A stretch of 64,000 nucleotides of DNA, taken from assembly GCF_036311905.1 (NCBI RefSeq), contig NZ_JAZDCH010000025.1, positions 193,852-257,851 of the forward strand, written 5' to 3'. Origin of the DNA: Brachybacterium sp036311905. GTDB taxonomy: Bacteria > Actinomycetota > Actinomycetes > Actinomycetales > Dermabacteraceae. Of the stretch, positions 1-8,808 are shown in pieces (position 1 is the first letter of the stretch; the number at the start of each line of letters is the position of its first letter). Both the position numbers and the translations under genes were made by a program. The notes under the pieces are model-generated. The model made no database searches. It was not told the DNA's origin and worked only from the letters and a program-made list of their open reading frames with translations.

Positions 1-449
1 TGCGCGAGACCCGCGAGCAGCTCGGCTCGACCCTGGACGAGCTGCGTCGGCTCTCCCGCGGCATCGCCCCGCCGATCCTCGTGGACCGGGGGCTGCCCGC
101 CGCGCTGCAGGAGCTCGCCGCGATCTCCCCCCTCCTCACACGGGTCGAGGTGCCCGAGCTCGATCTGCCCGAGCACGTCGAGATCGGCCTCTACTACGTC
201 GCCTCCGAAGCCCTGACCAATGCCGCCAAGCACTCCGGCGCCACCGAGGTCGTGGTGGAGGTGGCGCGGATCGGGGAGGATGTGCGCGTGAGGATCCAGG
301 ACGACGGACGCGGCGGGGCCGAGCTCCGCATCGGCGGCGGGCTCGCCGGGCTCGCTGGGCGGGTCGCCTCGCTCGAAGGCCGCCTCGACGTCCGGTCGCC
401 CGCCGGGCACGGCACCCGGATCGAGGCGGTGATCCCGTGCGGGTCCTGA
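1..449 (+). CDS. Sensor histidine kinase, C-terminal part (cut by window edge)
   Basis: The open frame runs in from the left edge (frame of base 3) and stops at 447-449, so only about the last 148 residues are present. It covers the end of a HisKA_3 dimerisation region (LSRGIAPPIL is typical of NarX/LiaS-type kinases) and a GHKL ATPase domain with an N-box (EALTNAAKHSG), G1 box (DDGRGG) and a glycine-rich G2 (GGLAGLAGRV). The histidine and sensor region lie outside the window. The stop overlaps the start of the following response regulator by 13 bases, so the two form a translationally coupled two-component pair that would phosphorylate one another. The signal sensed cannot be told from this fragment. 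Confidence 0.9.
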   Translation, partial: RETREQLGSTLDELRRLSRGIAPPILVDRGLPAALQELAAISPLLTRVEVPELDLPEHVEIGLYYVASEALTNAAKHSGATEVVVEVARIGEDVRVRIQDDGRGGAELRIGGGLAGLAGRVASLEGRLDVRSPAGHGTRIEAVIPCGS

Positions 450-1078
450 TCGCCGACGACTCCGCGCTGCTGCGCGAGGGGCTGCGCCTCCTGCTCGAGG
501 AGGCCGACCACGAGGTGGTGGGCACCGCCGCGACCGGCACCGAACTGGTCGTGAAGGCGCTGGACCTGCGGCCGGACCTGGTCATCTCCGACATCCGGAT
601 GCCGCCGTCGCACAGCGACGAGGGGCTGCGGGCCGCGCAGGAGATCCGTGCCAGCTGGCCCGAGGCGCCGATCGTGCTGCTCAGCCAGTACGTCGTGGTC
701 GGCTACGCGACGGAGCTGATCGAGTCCGGGGAGCGGGCGACCGGCTACTTGCTCAAGGATCGCGTGTTCGACCTGCGCGGCTTCCTCGAGTCGATCGAGC
801 GGGTCGCCGCGGGCGGTGTCGCGATCGATCCCGACGTGGTGGCCCAGGTGCTCGCCTCCCGGCGGCGCACCCCGCTCGACGACCTCACCCCGCGCGAGCG
901 GGAGGTGCTCGAGCTGATGGGCGAGGGGCTCACGAACGCCGGCATCTCGCAGCGTCTGTTCCTCAGCACCGGGGCGGTCGAGAAGCACACCCAGCGCCTC
1001 TTCGCGAAGCCCGGGCTGAGCGAGGACTCCGGGGTGCACCGCCGCGTGACCGCGGTGCTGACGCTCCTGGGGCGGTGA
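437..1078 (+). CDS. NarL/LuxR-family response regulator
   Basis: 213 aa DNA-binding response regulator, the partner of the kinase it overlaps by 13 bases (GTG start at 437). Receiver domain about residues 1-120: acidic pair D7-D8, phospho-acceptor D52 (ISDIRMP), conserved lysine K107 (LLKD). LuxR-type helix-turn-helix about 145-205, opening with LTPREREVLEL. The HTH tail reads FAKPGLSED, whereas relatives usually have FAKLGL; the proline for leucine sits in the last recognition segment and may be a neutral variant. It would bind a palindromic promoter site after phosphorylation; targets are not visible here. The gene ends in front of a convergent methyltransferase. Confidence 0.93.
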   Translation: MRVLIADDSALLREGLRLLLEEADHEVVGTAATGTELVVKALDLRPDLVISDIRMPPSHSDEGLRAAQEIRASWPEAPIVLLSQYVVVGYATELIESGERATGYLLKDRVFDLRGFLESIERVAAGGVAIDPDVVAQVLASRRRTPLDDLTPREREVLELMGEGLTNAGISQRLFLSTGAVEKHTQRLFAKPGLSEDSGVHRRVTAVLTLLGR

Positions 1079-1083
1079 GGACC

Positions 1084-1100
1084 GGGCCCGACGCCGGGCT
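1084..1100. terminator. Weak hairpin between convergent genes
   Basis: A short inverted repeat (GCCCG at 1086-1090, CGGGC at 1095-1099) fills the 21-base gap between the convergent response regulator and methyltransferase. It has no T-run, so a termination role is only suggested by position. Confidence 0.25.
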
Positions 1101-1699
1101 CAGCGCAGCTTGCGCGCCAGCGTCGTGATGACGTGCCAGTGCTTGCGGTCCTCGAGGAAGCGGCCGTCCTCGTCGCGGATCGAGCGGTCGATCACCTGGA
1201 AGTCGCGGAACATCTCGTCGACCTGCTCGAGTGGGAGGGTCGCGATGTCCGGTCGGTCCGCCCAGGTGTCATTGACGCCGAAGACGTCCACCGCCATCAC
1301 CCCGCCGCGGGGCAGGGCGTCCACGAGGCGCTGCCAGGTGACCGCGAGCGCCTCGGGTCCCAGCAGGGACAGCGTGTACGTCGAGTAGACGATCTGCGCG
1401 GCGGGGAACTCCTCGACCTCGGCGATGTCCCCGTGGTGGAAGCGCACCGAGCCGGACATCCGCTCGTTCTCGACGAGCCGGGCGGCGAGGGTGTCATCGG
1501 TGTCGTAGGCGTGCACGGTCCAGCCGTGCCGCGCGAACTGCAGGGAGTCGGCACCGGCACCGGCACCGAGGTCCAGCACCACCCCGGGATGGCGCTGGCC
1601 GCCCGCGGCCGCGATCGCTTTCGAGACCAGGCGGCGCGCAGGACGACCCGCCGCGTGGGCGTTCAGCGCCGCCCAGTCCACCTTCTGCGCCGTATCCAT
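1100..1699 (-). CDS. Class I SAM-dependent methyltransferase
   Basis: About 199 aa from ATG 1699. A Rossmann-fold methyltransferase (Methyltransf_25/TehB-like): motif I VLDLGAGAGADS binds S-adenosylmethionine, followed by an acidic residue at the end of strand 2 (HAYDTDD), motif II-like HHGDIAEVE, and a strand-4 region ending in GGVMAVDVFG. Substrate unknown. An in-frame TTG at 1735 would add 12 residues, but no Shine-Dalgarno sits at a workable distance from it, so the ATG is preferred. It is transcribed alone, divergent from mshA. Confidence 0.8.
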   Translation of the reverse strand: MDTAQKVDWAALNAHAAGRPARRLVSKAIAAAGGQRHPGVVLDLGAGAGADSLQFARHGWTVHAYDTDDTLAARLVENERMSGSVRFHHGDIAEVEEFPAAQIVYSTYTLSLLGPEALAVTWQRLVDALPRGGVMAVDVFGVNDTWADRPDIATLPLEQVDEMFRDFQVIDRSIRDEDGRFLEDRKHWHVITTLARKLR

Positions 1700-1836
1700 G
1701 CCTGCCAGGCTGTCCCACCGTGATTCCTTATTCAACTTCTCGTGACCCAGGACGCCCCGTTTTCGTCATAGGCGAACACAACCCGTCGCGAACCCCCATC
1801 GCACGGCTTCCCGACATCGGGTCGGACGGCGCCGCC

Positions 1837-1849
1837 TACTATGACTGCC
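1837..1849 (+). promoter_or_regulatory. -10 box of a likely leaderless mshA promoter
   Basis: TACTAT at 1837-1842 fits the actinobacterial TANNNT -10 element and lies 7 bases before the ATG at 1850. No Shine-Dalgarno is visible, so transcription probably starts at or next to the start codon. No good -35 box was seen. Confidence 0.45.
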
Positions 1850-3064
1850 ATGCCTGACGCTCCTGCGCGGATCGCCGCGATCTCCCTGCACACCTCGCCG
1901 CTCGAGGAGCCCGGCGGCGCGGACGCCGGCGGCATGAACGTGGTGGTCCTCGAGCAGTCCCTCGCCCTCGCGCGGCGGGGCCACGCGGTCGACCTGTTCA
2001 CCCGCCGCCGCGATCCCGACGCCCCGGCCGTCGTCGAGGTGGCCGCGGGGGTGCGGTTGCACCATCTCGACGCCGGCCCCGCCGCCCCGCTCGCGAAGAG
2101 CGCGATGGAGCAGGCGATCCCCCCGTTCCGCGAGGCGCTGCAGGCGGCGCTCCGCGCCGGCGGCCATGACCTCGTCCACTCCCACCACTGGTTCAGCGGG
2201 GTGGCCGCCCTGCCGGTGGCGCAGGAGCTGGGGCTCCCGCACCTGCAGTCCTTCCACTCGGTCGCCGCGCCCGACGGCTCAACGACCCTCGACGCCGGGG
2301 AACCGGCGGAGTCTGCGGGCCGCATCCCCGGGGAGCGTCTCACCGCCGCCGCCTCGGACCTCGTGGTCGCGGTCTCCGAGGCCGAGGCGCGCACGGTCGC
2401 CGAGCGCTACGGCGTGCCCGGGGAGCGGCTCAGCGTGGTCCGCCCGGGCGTCGACGTCGAGCGTTTCCGGCCCTGCCCCGATCTGTCCTCCCGGCGCGAG
2501 CGGCCGACGCTGCTGTTCACGGCGCGGCTCCAGCCGCTCAAGGCCCCCGATCTGGCGCTCGAGGTGCTCGCCCGCCTCGACCCGGCCCTCGACGCCCGGC
2601 TGCTGCTGGCCGGTGGGGTCTCGGAGGACTTCCGCGACTACCGCGACGAGCTCGAGCGCCTCGCCGCGGATCTGGGGATCGCCGATCGCGTCGAGTTCGT
2701 CGGCTCGCTGGACCGCGACCGGCTCGCCGAGTCGATGCGCTGCGCGGGCGCCCTGCTGCTGACCAGCTGGTCCGAGACCTTCGGCCTCGTCGCGCTCGAG
2801 GCGCAGGCCTCGGGCACCCCGGTGCTCGCCTGGTCCTGCGCCGGTGGCGTCAAGGAGGCGGTGGGGCCGGGCGGTGTGGTCCTCGAGTCCCGCGACCCCG
2901 ACGTCTGGGCGGAGTCCGTGGAGACCCTGCTCGGTGACGCCGAGGGGTACGAGCGCGCCGTCGCCGCCTCCCGCGAGTTCGCGGCGACCCGCACCTGGGA
3001 TGCCGCGGCCGCCCAGCTCTCCGCCCTGTACCAGGGGCTCGTGCGCCCGGAGGGGACGGCATGA
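1850..3064 (+). CDS. mshA: D-inositol 3-phosphate glycosyltransferase MshA (mycothiol synthesis)
   Basis: About 404 aa GT-B fold GT4 glycosyltransferase. MshA joins UDP-GlcNAc to 1L-inositol 1-phosphate, the first step of mycothiol synthesis in the cytosol. The N-terminus (ISLHTSPL, then DAGGMNVVV near residues 25-33) is the MshA signature for the acceptor/donor loop; the C-terminal donor-binding EX7E motif is in SETFGLVALEAQASG. Length is a little under that of the mycobacterial enzyme. The gene overlaps mshB by 4 bases (ATGA), so the first two pathway steps are coupled. An ATG at 1841 is an alternative start, but it overlaps the -10 box. It could in principle be another GT4 enzyme; the mshB neighbour makes MshA likely. 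Confidence 0.85.
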   Translation: MPDAPARIAAISLHTSPLEEPGGADAGGMNVVVLEQSLALARRGHAVDLFTRRRDPDAPAVVEVAAGVRLHHLDAGPAAPLAKSAMEQAIPPFREALQAALRAGGHDLVHSHHWFSGVAALPVAQELGLPHLQSFHSVAAPDGSTTLDAGEPAESAGRIPGERLTAAASDLVVAVSEAEARTVAERYGVPGERLSVVRPGVDVERFRPCPDLSSRRERPTLLFTARLQPLKAPDLALEVLARLDPALDARLLLAGGVSEDFRDYRDELERLAADLGIADRVEFVGSLDRDRLAESMRCAGALLLTSWSETFGLVALEAQASGTPVLAWSCAGGVKEAVGPGGVVLESRDPDVWAESVETLLGDAEGYERAVAASREFAATRTWDAAAAQLSALYQGLVRPEGTA

Positions 3065-3855
3065 GCACCGATCCCTGGGCGCTGCTGGACGCTGCGCGCA
3101 CGGTGCTGGTCGTCCACGCCCACCCCGATGACGAGACCCTGTCCACCGGGGCGCTGCTCGCCGACCTCGCCGCCCGCGGCACGCGCGTGGTGCTGCTGAC
3201 CGCGACCCGCGGCGAGGAGGGCGAGATCGTGCCCGGCGCCGTCGACCCCGCCGATCCGCGTCCCCTCGCCGAGATCCGGGACGACGAGATCGCCGCGGCG
3301 ACCTCCGCCCTCGGCATCCCCGAGCGGCACCAGCTCGGCACCGCCCCGGCCCTCGCCGCGGGGGCCGCCCCGCGGATCTACCGCGATTCGGGGATGCGCT
3401 GGATCCGGGAGGGCCTCGCGGGCCCGGCCGTGAGCTCCGGGGAGGACGCCTTCACCCGACGCCCCGAGGAGGACGCCGTCGCGGACCTCCTCGCCCTCCT
3501 CGACCACGTACGACCCGAGGTCGTGATCGGCTACGACGACGACGGCACCTACGGGCACCCCGATCACGTGCACGCCCACCGGGTGACCGCGGCCGCCTGC
3601 GCGCGAGCGGGGCTGCCGATGCTCGAGATCGCGAGCGGCGAGGAGCCGTCCGCGGCCGACGAGGGAGCCGCCGGCTTCTCCTGGAGGGAGCACCCCGGGG
3701 TCGCCGCGTCGGTGCGCCGTGCGGCGGAGGCCTATCGCACGCAGTTCACCGTCCTCGGGGAGGACCCGTCGGGCGACGGCACGCTGCGGATCCGTCACGT
3801 CGGCGGCCAGGACGACGCGGTGCGGATGCTCACCGGCCTGCGCGTGCGCTGCTGA
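3061..3855 (+). CDS. mshB: MshB-like GlcNAc-Ins deacetylase (PIG-L family)
   Basis: 264 aa PIG-L/LmbE zinc deacetylase. MshB removes the acetyl group from GlcNAc-inositol, the mycothiol step after MshA dephosphorylation. The family motif AHPDDE gives zinc ligands H21 and D24, and HPDH at residues 166-169 gives the third ligand; TATRGEEGEIV follows as in MshB. It is some 30 residues shorter than mycobacterial MshB. Because the family also contains mycothiol-S-conjugate amidase (Mca), specificity rests partly on its 4-base overlap with mshA. MshC and MshD are not in the window. Confidence 0.8.
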   Translation: MSTDPWALLDAARTVLVVHAHPDDETLSTGALLADLAARGTRVVLLTATRGEEGEIVPGAVDPADPRPLAEIRDDEIAAATSALGIPERHQLGTAPALAAGAAPRIYRDSGMRWIREGLAGPAVSSGEDAFTRRPEEDAVADLLALLDHVRPEVVIGYDDDGTYGHPDHVHAHRVTAAACARAGLPMLEIASGEEPSAADEGAAGFSWREHPGVAASVRRAAEAYRTQFTVLGEDPSGDGTLRIRHVGGQDDAVRMLTGLRVRC

Positions 3856-3891
3856 CCGCCGCGACCAGGTCCACCGCGCCCACCGCGCCGC

Positions 3892-4608
3892 TCAGAGGGT
3901 GACGTCGAGGAGCGTCGGCAGGTGATCCGAGGCGCCGGCGAGGCGCTCGGCGGGGACCCGGGTCGTGGCCGTCACGGCGCGCGCCGCGCGCACCCGCACG
4001 TCCGGCGTGGTGAGCACCGCGTCGATTCGACGCTGCGGACGGGCCGCCGGGAAGGTCCACTCGCTCTGCGCGGCGGGGTCGTGCAGCAGCGGCTCCAGCA
4101 GCGTGCGCGCCGCGCCGTCGGCCGTCTCGTTGAGATCGCCGCCGATGATCACCGGAGCGCCCGCCCCGCGCACCAGAGCCGCGACGTGCTCGGCGTGGGC
4201 GAGGCGGTTGTCCTGCTGCAGCGCGAAGTGGATCGAGGAGACCACGACCGCTCCGCCGCCCGGCACGGACAGCCGTACCGCTGCGACACCGCGCGGGTAG
4301 GTCGAGTTCAGGTCCGAGAGGGTCTGCGCGACGGGATGGGCGCCCCGCCGGATCACCTGGGCGGCGACGGCGTCGGTGGCGAGGATCGCGAGACCCCGGC
4401 CCCCACCCCCGCCCACCAGGATCCGCCGGTCCAGTCGGCGGGCGAGCCACTGCAGGCGCAGGGTCGGCAGCACGAAGCGCGGGGCCTCCTGCACGAGCAG
4501 CACGTCGGGCGCGAGATCCTCGACGGCCTCGATCAGGGCCACGAGGTCCCCGCGCAGCTCCCAGAGGTTCCAGGCCATGATCCGCAGGTCCCAGCCGTGG
4601 CCGGTCAT
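3892..4608 (-). CDS. Endonuclease/exonuclease/phosphatase family protein
   Basis: 238 aa EEP-fold hydrolase from ATG 4608. Metal-binding and catalytic motifs are in the usual order: MAWNLWE (Asn), QEAP (Glu), SSIHFAL, GGDLNE (Asp/Asn) and the terminal SDHLPTL (Asp-His). There is no signal peptide, so it acts in the cytoplasm. Substrate (nucleic acid, inositol phosphate or other phosphodiester) cannot be inferred. It overlaps the upstream ADP-ribosylglycohydrolase by 4 bases, so the two are co-translated, which could hint at a shared ADP-ribose or nucleotide substrate chain; that is speculation. Confidence 0.85.
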   Translation of the reverse strand: MTGHGWDLRIMAWNLWELRGDLVALIEAVEDLAPDVLLVQEAPRFVLPTLRLQWLARRLDRRILVGGGGGRGLAILATDAVAAQVIRRGAHPVAQTLSDLNSTYPRGVAAVRLSVPGGGAVVVSSIHFALQQDNRLAHAEHVAALVRGAGAPVIIGGDLNETADGAARTLLEPLLHDPAAQSEWTFPAARPQRRIDAVLTTPDVRVRAARAVTATTRVPAERLAGASDHLPTLLDVTL

Positions 4609-5693
4609 CGCGCCCGCCCCTCGCCGCTTGCCGGCGCTGACTCGGGGGCGACCATCGGGGCGATCACCCGCTCGACGAGGCCCTCGAGCTCGTCGACCTC
4701 GTACCCGGGCCAGCCGAAGAGCACCCGGCGCCACTCGGGCGGGACCGCCTTGTCGCCGAGGGCCGCCCCCACCAGGGAGCCGGTGATGCAGGTGACGGTG
4801 TCGGTGTCGTAGCCGGCGCGGGCCGCCGCGTCGAGCGCGCGCACGAGCATCTCGCGCTGGGCGAACTTCCCCTCGGGGATGGGACCGGCAAGGGTGATCG
4901 CCGACCACGCCGCCTGGAAGGCGCCGACCACCCAGCCGTTGCGGCGGAAGTGCGCCGGATGCGCGCGCTCGGCCTCCTCGATCCGCTCCGCCCAGAGCTG
5001 TCGGCGCTCCTCGGGCAGCTGCGGGAGGGCGACGCGCACGTCGAGCTCGCCGGTGAGGATCGCGTGTCGCACGGCGAAGCCCCACAGCAGGCACGCCTCG
5101 AGGGTGTCCTCGTGCACATGTGTGAGACGACACACGAACTCGATCGCCTCGGCGAGGTCCTCGTCCGGGGAGAGCAGGTAGGGCAGCACGCTCGCGTGCA
5201 CGCGCATGAGCGAGCCGTTGCCAGCGTTCGCGGGGAGGTCCTCGTGGGCGGCCTGCGCCGCGGCCCGGAAGTCGGCGGCACGGGGCGCGTAGTGGCCCGC
5301 GGCTCGTGCGTGGTCCGCGGCACGGCGCACGACGGTCGAGGTCAGGGTGCCGATGTCGGGGGTTCCGAGCGACCAGGAGTACCACTCCCGGGCGATGTGG
5401 TCCTGGGCGGACTCGACCCGCAGGTCGTGGCCGTCCGAGGCGGCGGCGGCGGCCTCCAGGACCACGATCGCCATCGAGGTGTCGTCGGTCCACTCCCCCG
5501 GTTGCCAGCCGAGGATGCCGCCGCCGATCATGTCGATGTCCTCCGAGTCCAGCACCGGGGCCTGGAACTCGTAGGGCGCTCCGAGGGCGTCGCCGGTCGC
5601 CGCGGCGACCACCGTCCCGACGGCGCGCCGACGCTGTCGGGGGTCGAGCCCGCTGCTGTCGGTCCTGGCTGCATCGGTTCTCACGAGCCACAT
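4605..5693 (-). CDS. ADP-ribosylglycohydrolase (DraG/ARH) family protein
   Basis: About 362 aa. The family removes ADP-ribose from proteins or small ligands using a two-magnesium centre. Hallmarks are GDALGAPYEF near the N-terminus, the metal-binding WTDDTSMA, NAGNGSLMR in the middle and DTDTVTCITGSLVGA near the C-terminus, all with acidic ligands kept. ATG 5693 is preceded by a GGGAGAGG-type Shine-Dalgarno. No ADP-ribosyltransferase gene lies next to it, so its target is unknown. It is the first gene of a two-gene operon with the EEP hydrolase. Confidence 0.9.
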   Translation of the reverse strand: MWLVRTDAARTDSSGLDPRQRRRAVGTVVAAATGDALGAPYEFQAPVLDSEDIDMIGGGILGWQPGEWTDDTSMAIVVLEAAAAASDGHDLRVESAQDHIAREWYSWSLGTPDIGTLTSTVVRRAADHARAAGHYAPRAADFRAAAQAAHEDLPANAGNGSLMRVHASVLPYLLSPDEDLAEAIEFVCRLTHVHEDTLEACLLWGFAVRHAILTGELDVRVALPQLPEERRQLWAERIEEAERAHPAHFRRNGWVVGAFQAAWSAITLAGPIPEGKFAQREMLVRALDAAARAGYDTDTVTCITGSLVGAALGDKAVPPEWRRVLFGWPGYEVDELEGLVERVIAPMVAPESAPASGEGRAR

Positions 5694-5768
5694 CGTTCCA
5701 CACCTCTCCCGCGCTTCCTGGGGTGATGCCTGATCCCGGTACCCTGGAGGGGATATCGAAGGAGCTCC

Positions 5769-6590
5769 ATGACCGAGACCCCCGACGCCCTCGGGACCCC
5801 CGCGTCGGCCCCCGCCGCCGACCCGCACTGCGACGACCCCCACGACCACACCGGTCACGACCATCCGCCCACCGGCGCGGACCTCGTGCGGGACCTCGTC
5901 CGCGGCCTGTCGATCCAGGCTCTGCTGATCCCCTTCCTCGGCGTCCTGCTGCTGCTCGCGATCCTGCCCTTCGCGCCCACCAGCCCGGTGACCCTGCTCA
6001 TCGGCATCCTGCTGGGCGCCGCGCATCTCGCCTCGCTCGTCGCGACCAGCCTTTTCGTCGCCCGCACCCGCCGCCAGCTGGCCGTGAACCCCGGTCTGCT
6101 CGCGGTGCGCAGCGCCGTCGAGGAGCTGCTGCGCGTCGCCGCGGTCCTCCTCGCCCTCGTGCTGTGGCCCGGGGACTTCCGCGCCGAGCTCGGCATCTGG
6201 ATCGGGGCCGGCGCGGCGCTGGTGTGGCTCGCCCTCGCCACCGTGCAGACGGTCACCACACGGCGCCGCATCGCGCGACCCTCGGAGTGGTCCACGGAGG
6301 CGGTCGGGACCCTGCTCGCGCAGCGCGTCGGCGCCCGCTCGACCGTGATCATGCGCCTGCTGGACGTGCTCGGTGTGGTGCTCTTCCAGGTCAGTGCGAC
6401 CGTGCTGGTGATCCTCTCCCCCGTGCTCGTGATCGGCACCGCCGTGCTGTCGGTCGGCTCCGGCCTGTCGACCCTCGTGCTGCAGCGCCGCCCGCCCGCC
6501 GAGCGCGCCCGCACCCCGTGGGCCTACGTCCCCCTCGCGATCGGCGTGCTCACCCTCGCCCTCGCCGCCCTGGGCCTCGCCCCGATGTGA
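5769..6590 (+). CDS. Multi-pass membrane protein of unknown function
   Basis: 273 aa, start ATG 5769 after a good Shine-Dalgarno (AAGGAG). A hydrophilic N-terminus of about 40 residues holds a His/Asp-rich stretch (HCDDPHDHTGHDH) that looks able to bind metal ions; it is followed by about six hydrophobic helices between residues 45 and 270. I do not recognise the family. The His-rich tail resembles those of cation-diffusion or metal-handling proteins but no transporter motif follows, so no function is assigned. Confidence 0.75.
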   Translation: MTETPDALGTPASAPAADPHCDDPHDHTGHDHPPTGADLVRDLVRGLSIQALLIPFLGVLLLLAILPFAPTSPVTLLIGILLGAAHLASLVATSLFVARTRRQLAVNPGLLAVRSAVEELLRVAAVLLALVLWPGDFRAELGIWIGAGAALVWLALATVQTVTTRRRIARPSEWSTEAVGTLLAQRVGARSTVIMRLLDVLGVVLFQVSATVLVILSPVLVIGTAVLSVGSGLSTLVLQRRPPAERARTPWAYVPLAIGVLTLALAALGLAPM

Positions 6591-6606
6591 CCCCTCCGCG
6601 GCGGGG

Positions 6607-6634
6607 AAGGGCGTGTCTGTCCTCCCTTTTTTTT
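6607..6634 (+). terminator. Possible intrinsic terminator with T8 run
   Basis: AAGGG (6607-6611) can pair with CCCTT (6624-6628) around a 12-base loop and runs directly into eight T residues (6627-6634), an unusually long T-run for this DNA. It follows the membrane-protein gene. The stem is short, so confidence is modest. Confidence 0.45.
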
Positions 6635-6762
6635 CCCCCAAACCTCCGGGGACACCACCGGCCCCTTCACTGCCTGGGCCCTCGCCAAAGGGCGCCCCCT
6701 CCAGGGCGGGCCCGGCCGGGCCCGCCGCACCGTTTCCCGCCCCGAACCTCCAGGAGCCGATG

Positions 6763-8808
6763 ATGACCTCTGCGACGCCGCCCGTGAACTCCATGGACTC
6801 CGCTGACCCCGCAGTCCCTGCTCCCTCCGGCCTCGACCTGTCCTCGGTCGACACCGGCATCCGGGTCCAGGACGACCTGTTCGGCCATGTCAACGGCGGC
6901 TGGCTGGCGCGCCACGAGATCCCGGCCGACCGCTCGACCGACGGCGCCTTCCACGCGCTGCGGGACCTCTCCGAGGAGCGGGTGCGGGAGATCGTGGAGG
7001 AGGCGGCGGACGCCCTGGACCCCGCGGCCCCCGTCACCACCGACGCCCAGCGGATCGGCGCGATCTACCGCCTCTTCATGGACACCGAGGCGATCGAGGC
7101 GGCGGGTCTCGGCGGGCTGACCGCCCTGCTCGACTCCATCGGCGGGGCGGCGGACCTCCCCGCGATCGTGCGCACCATGGCCGCCCCCGATGCCGGGACC
7201 AGCGCGCTGCTCGCCTACGTGTGGACCGATGACCACGATCCCAGTCGCTACCAGGTGCGCCTGCACCAGGGCGGTCTGGGCCTGCCCGATGAGTCGTACT
7301 ACCGCGAGGAGCACTACGCGGAGATCCGCGAGGCCTACCGCGGTCATCTGGCGAACCTCGCCCGGCTCGCGGAGCTGCCGGGGCGGCCCGGCCTCGTCGA
7401 GGGCGATGCCGAGGCCCTCGCGGACGCCGTCTGGGGGCTCGAGACCCGGCTCGCCGCCTGCCACGTCGACGTGGTGCGCCTGCGCGACCGGGAGAAGTCC
7501 GCGAACCCGATGGACGCCGCCGCCCGGACCGAGCTCGCCCCCGCCTTCCCCTGGGACGCCTATCTCGAGGGGACCGGAGCGCCGGCGAGCGCCGTCGAGG
7601 TCGTGAACGTCGGCCAGCCCGAGTACGTCGCCGCCGCGGCCGAGCTGCTGGCCGGGGAGGATCTCGCGGTGCTGCGCAGCTGGCTCGCGCTGCACGCCGT
7701 CTCCTCCTACGCCCCCTACCTGCCCGCCGCCCTGGTCGACGAGGACTTCACCTTCTCCGGCACGGTGCTCTCGGGCGCGCAGGAGCTGCGGGAGCGGTGG
7801 AAGCGGGGCGTGGGCCTCGTCGAGGGCGCGGTGGGCTTCGCCGTGGGACGCGAGTACGTCGAACGGCACTTCCCGCCCGCGCACAAGGAGCGCATGGAGC
7901 AGCTCGTCGAGGCGCTCCTGGACGCGTACCGCCGCTCGATCTCGACCCTGGACTGGATGACCCCGGCGACCCGCGAGCGGGCCCTCGAGAAGCTCTCCGC
8001 CTTTACCACCAAGATCGGCTACCCCGAGGTGTGGCGGGACTACTCCGGTCTCGAGATCGTCCCCGGCGACCTGGTCGGCACAGTCCGCGCGGTGCGCCGG
8101 TTCGACGCCGAGTTCGACTTCGCGAAGCTCTCCGGTCCCGTCGACCCCACCGAGTGGCACATGACCCCGCAGACGGTCAACGCGTACTACAACCCGGGGG
8201 CGAACGAGATCGTCTTCCCCGCGGCGATCCTGCAGCCGCCCTTCTTCGACGCCGAGGCCGACGACGCGGTGAACTTCGGCGGGATCGGCGCCGTGATCGG
8301 CCACGAGGTGGGTCACGGCTTCGACGACCAGGGCTCGAAGTACGACGGCACGGGCGCGCTGGTCTCCTGGTGGACCGAGGAGGACCGCGAGGCCTTCGAG
8401 GCCCGTGCCGCCCGCCTCATCGCCCAGTACGACGGCCTCTCCCCGCGCGATCTGGACGACTCCCGCACCGTCAACGGCGGGCTGACCATCGGGGAGAACA
8501 TCGGCGACCTCGGCGGCCTCACCATCGCCGTGGCCGCCTATCTCGCGACCCGCCCGGAGGAGGAGGCGGCGGCCGAGCTCGACGGGTTCACGGGTCTGCA
8601 GCGGCTCTTCCTGTCCTGGGCGACGGTGTGGCGCGGCAAGAGCCGGGAGCAGGAGGCGATCCGCCGCCTCGCGATCGACCCGCACGCCCCCATGGAGTTC
8701 CGCTGCAACACGGTCGCCTCGCACCTGGACGCCTTCCACGAGGCCTTCGGCACCGTGGCGGGCGACGGGATGTACCTCGCGCCCGAGGACCGGGTGCGGA
8801 TCTGGTGA
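6763..8808 (+). CDS. M13-family (neprilysin/PepO-like) zinc metallopeptidase
   Basis: About 681 aa. M13 peptidases are large gluzincins that cut short peptides. The zinc site is HEVGH (H514, E515) with the third ligand E578 in GENIGDLGG; the family's NAYY-P and FPAAILQPPFF substrate-cleft motif is also present. N- and C-terminal M13 domains are both complete. Two ATGs lie in tandem (6760, 6763); CAGGAG at 6751-6756 gives better spacing to 6763. No signal peptide is evident, so it is probably cytoplasmic like PepO. Its stop overlaps the next gene by 4 bases (GTGA). Confidence 0.93.
   Translation: MTSATPPVNSMDSADPAVPAPSGLDLSSVDTGIRVQDDLFGHVNGGWLARHEIPADRSTDGAFHALRDLSEERVREIVEEAADALDPAAPVTTDAQRIGAIYRLFMDTEAIEAAGLGGLTALLDSIGGAADLPAIVRTMAAPDAGTSALLAYVWTDDHDPSRYQVRLHQGGLGLPDESYYREEHYAEIREAYRGHLANLARLAELPGRPGLVEGDAEALADAVWGLETRLAACHVDVVRLRDREKSANPMDAAARTELAPAFPWDAYLEGTGAPASAVEVVNVGQPEYVAAAAELLAGEDLAVLRSWLALHAVSSYAPYLPAALVDEDFTFSGTVLSGAQELRERWKRGVGLVEGAVGFAVGREYVERHFPPAHKERMEQLVEALLDAYRRSISTLDWMTPATRERALEKLSAFTTKIGYPEVWRDYSGLEIVPGDLVGTVRAVRRFDAEFDFAKLSGPVDPTEWHMTPQTVNAYYNPGANEIVFPAAILQPPFFDAEADDAVNFGGIGAVIGHEVGHGFDDQGSKYDGTGALVSWWTEEDREAFEARAARLIAQYDGLSPRDLDDSRTVNGGLTIGENIGDLGGLTIAVAAYLATRPEEEAAAELDGFTGLQRLFLSWATVWRGKSREQEAIRRLAIDPHAPMEFRCNTVASHLDAFHEAFGTVAGDGMYLAPEDRVRIW

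Noticed and set aside
4605..7040. 811-codon ORF fused upstream of the ADP-ribosylglycohydrolase
   Set aside because: Sequence before ATG 5693 is antisense to the membrane-protein and peptidase genes and has Gly/Arg/Asp-rich shadow composition.
6667..8739. 690-codon ORF on the minus strand opposite the M13 peptidase
   Set aside because: Antisense shadow caused by high GC at third codon positions; no domain and Gly/Arg/His-rich composition.
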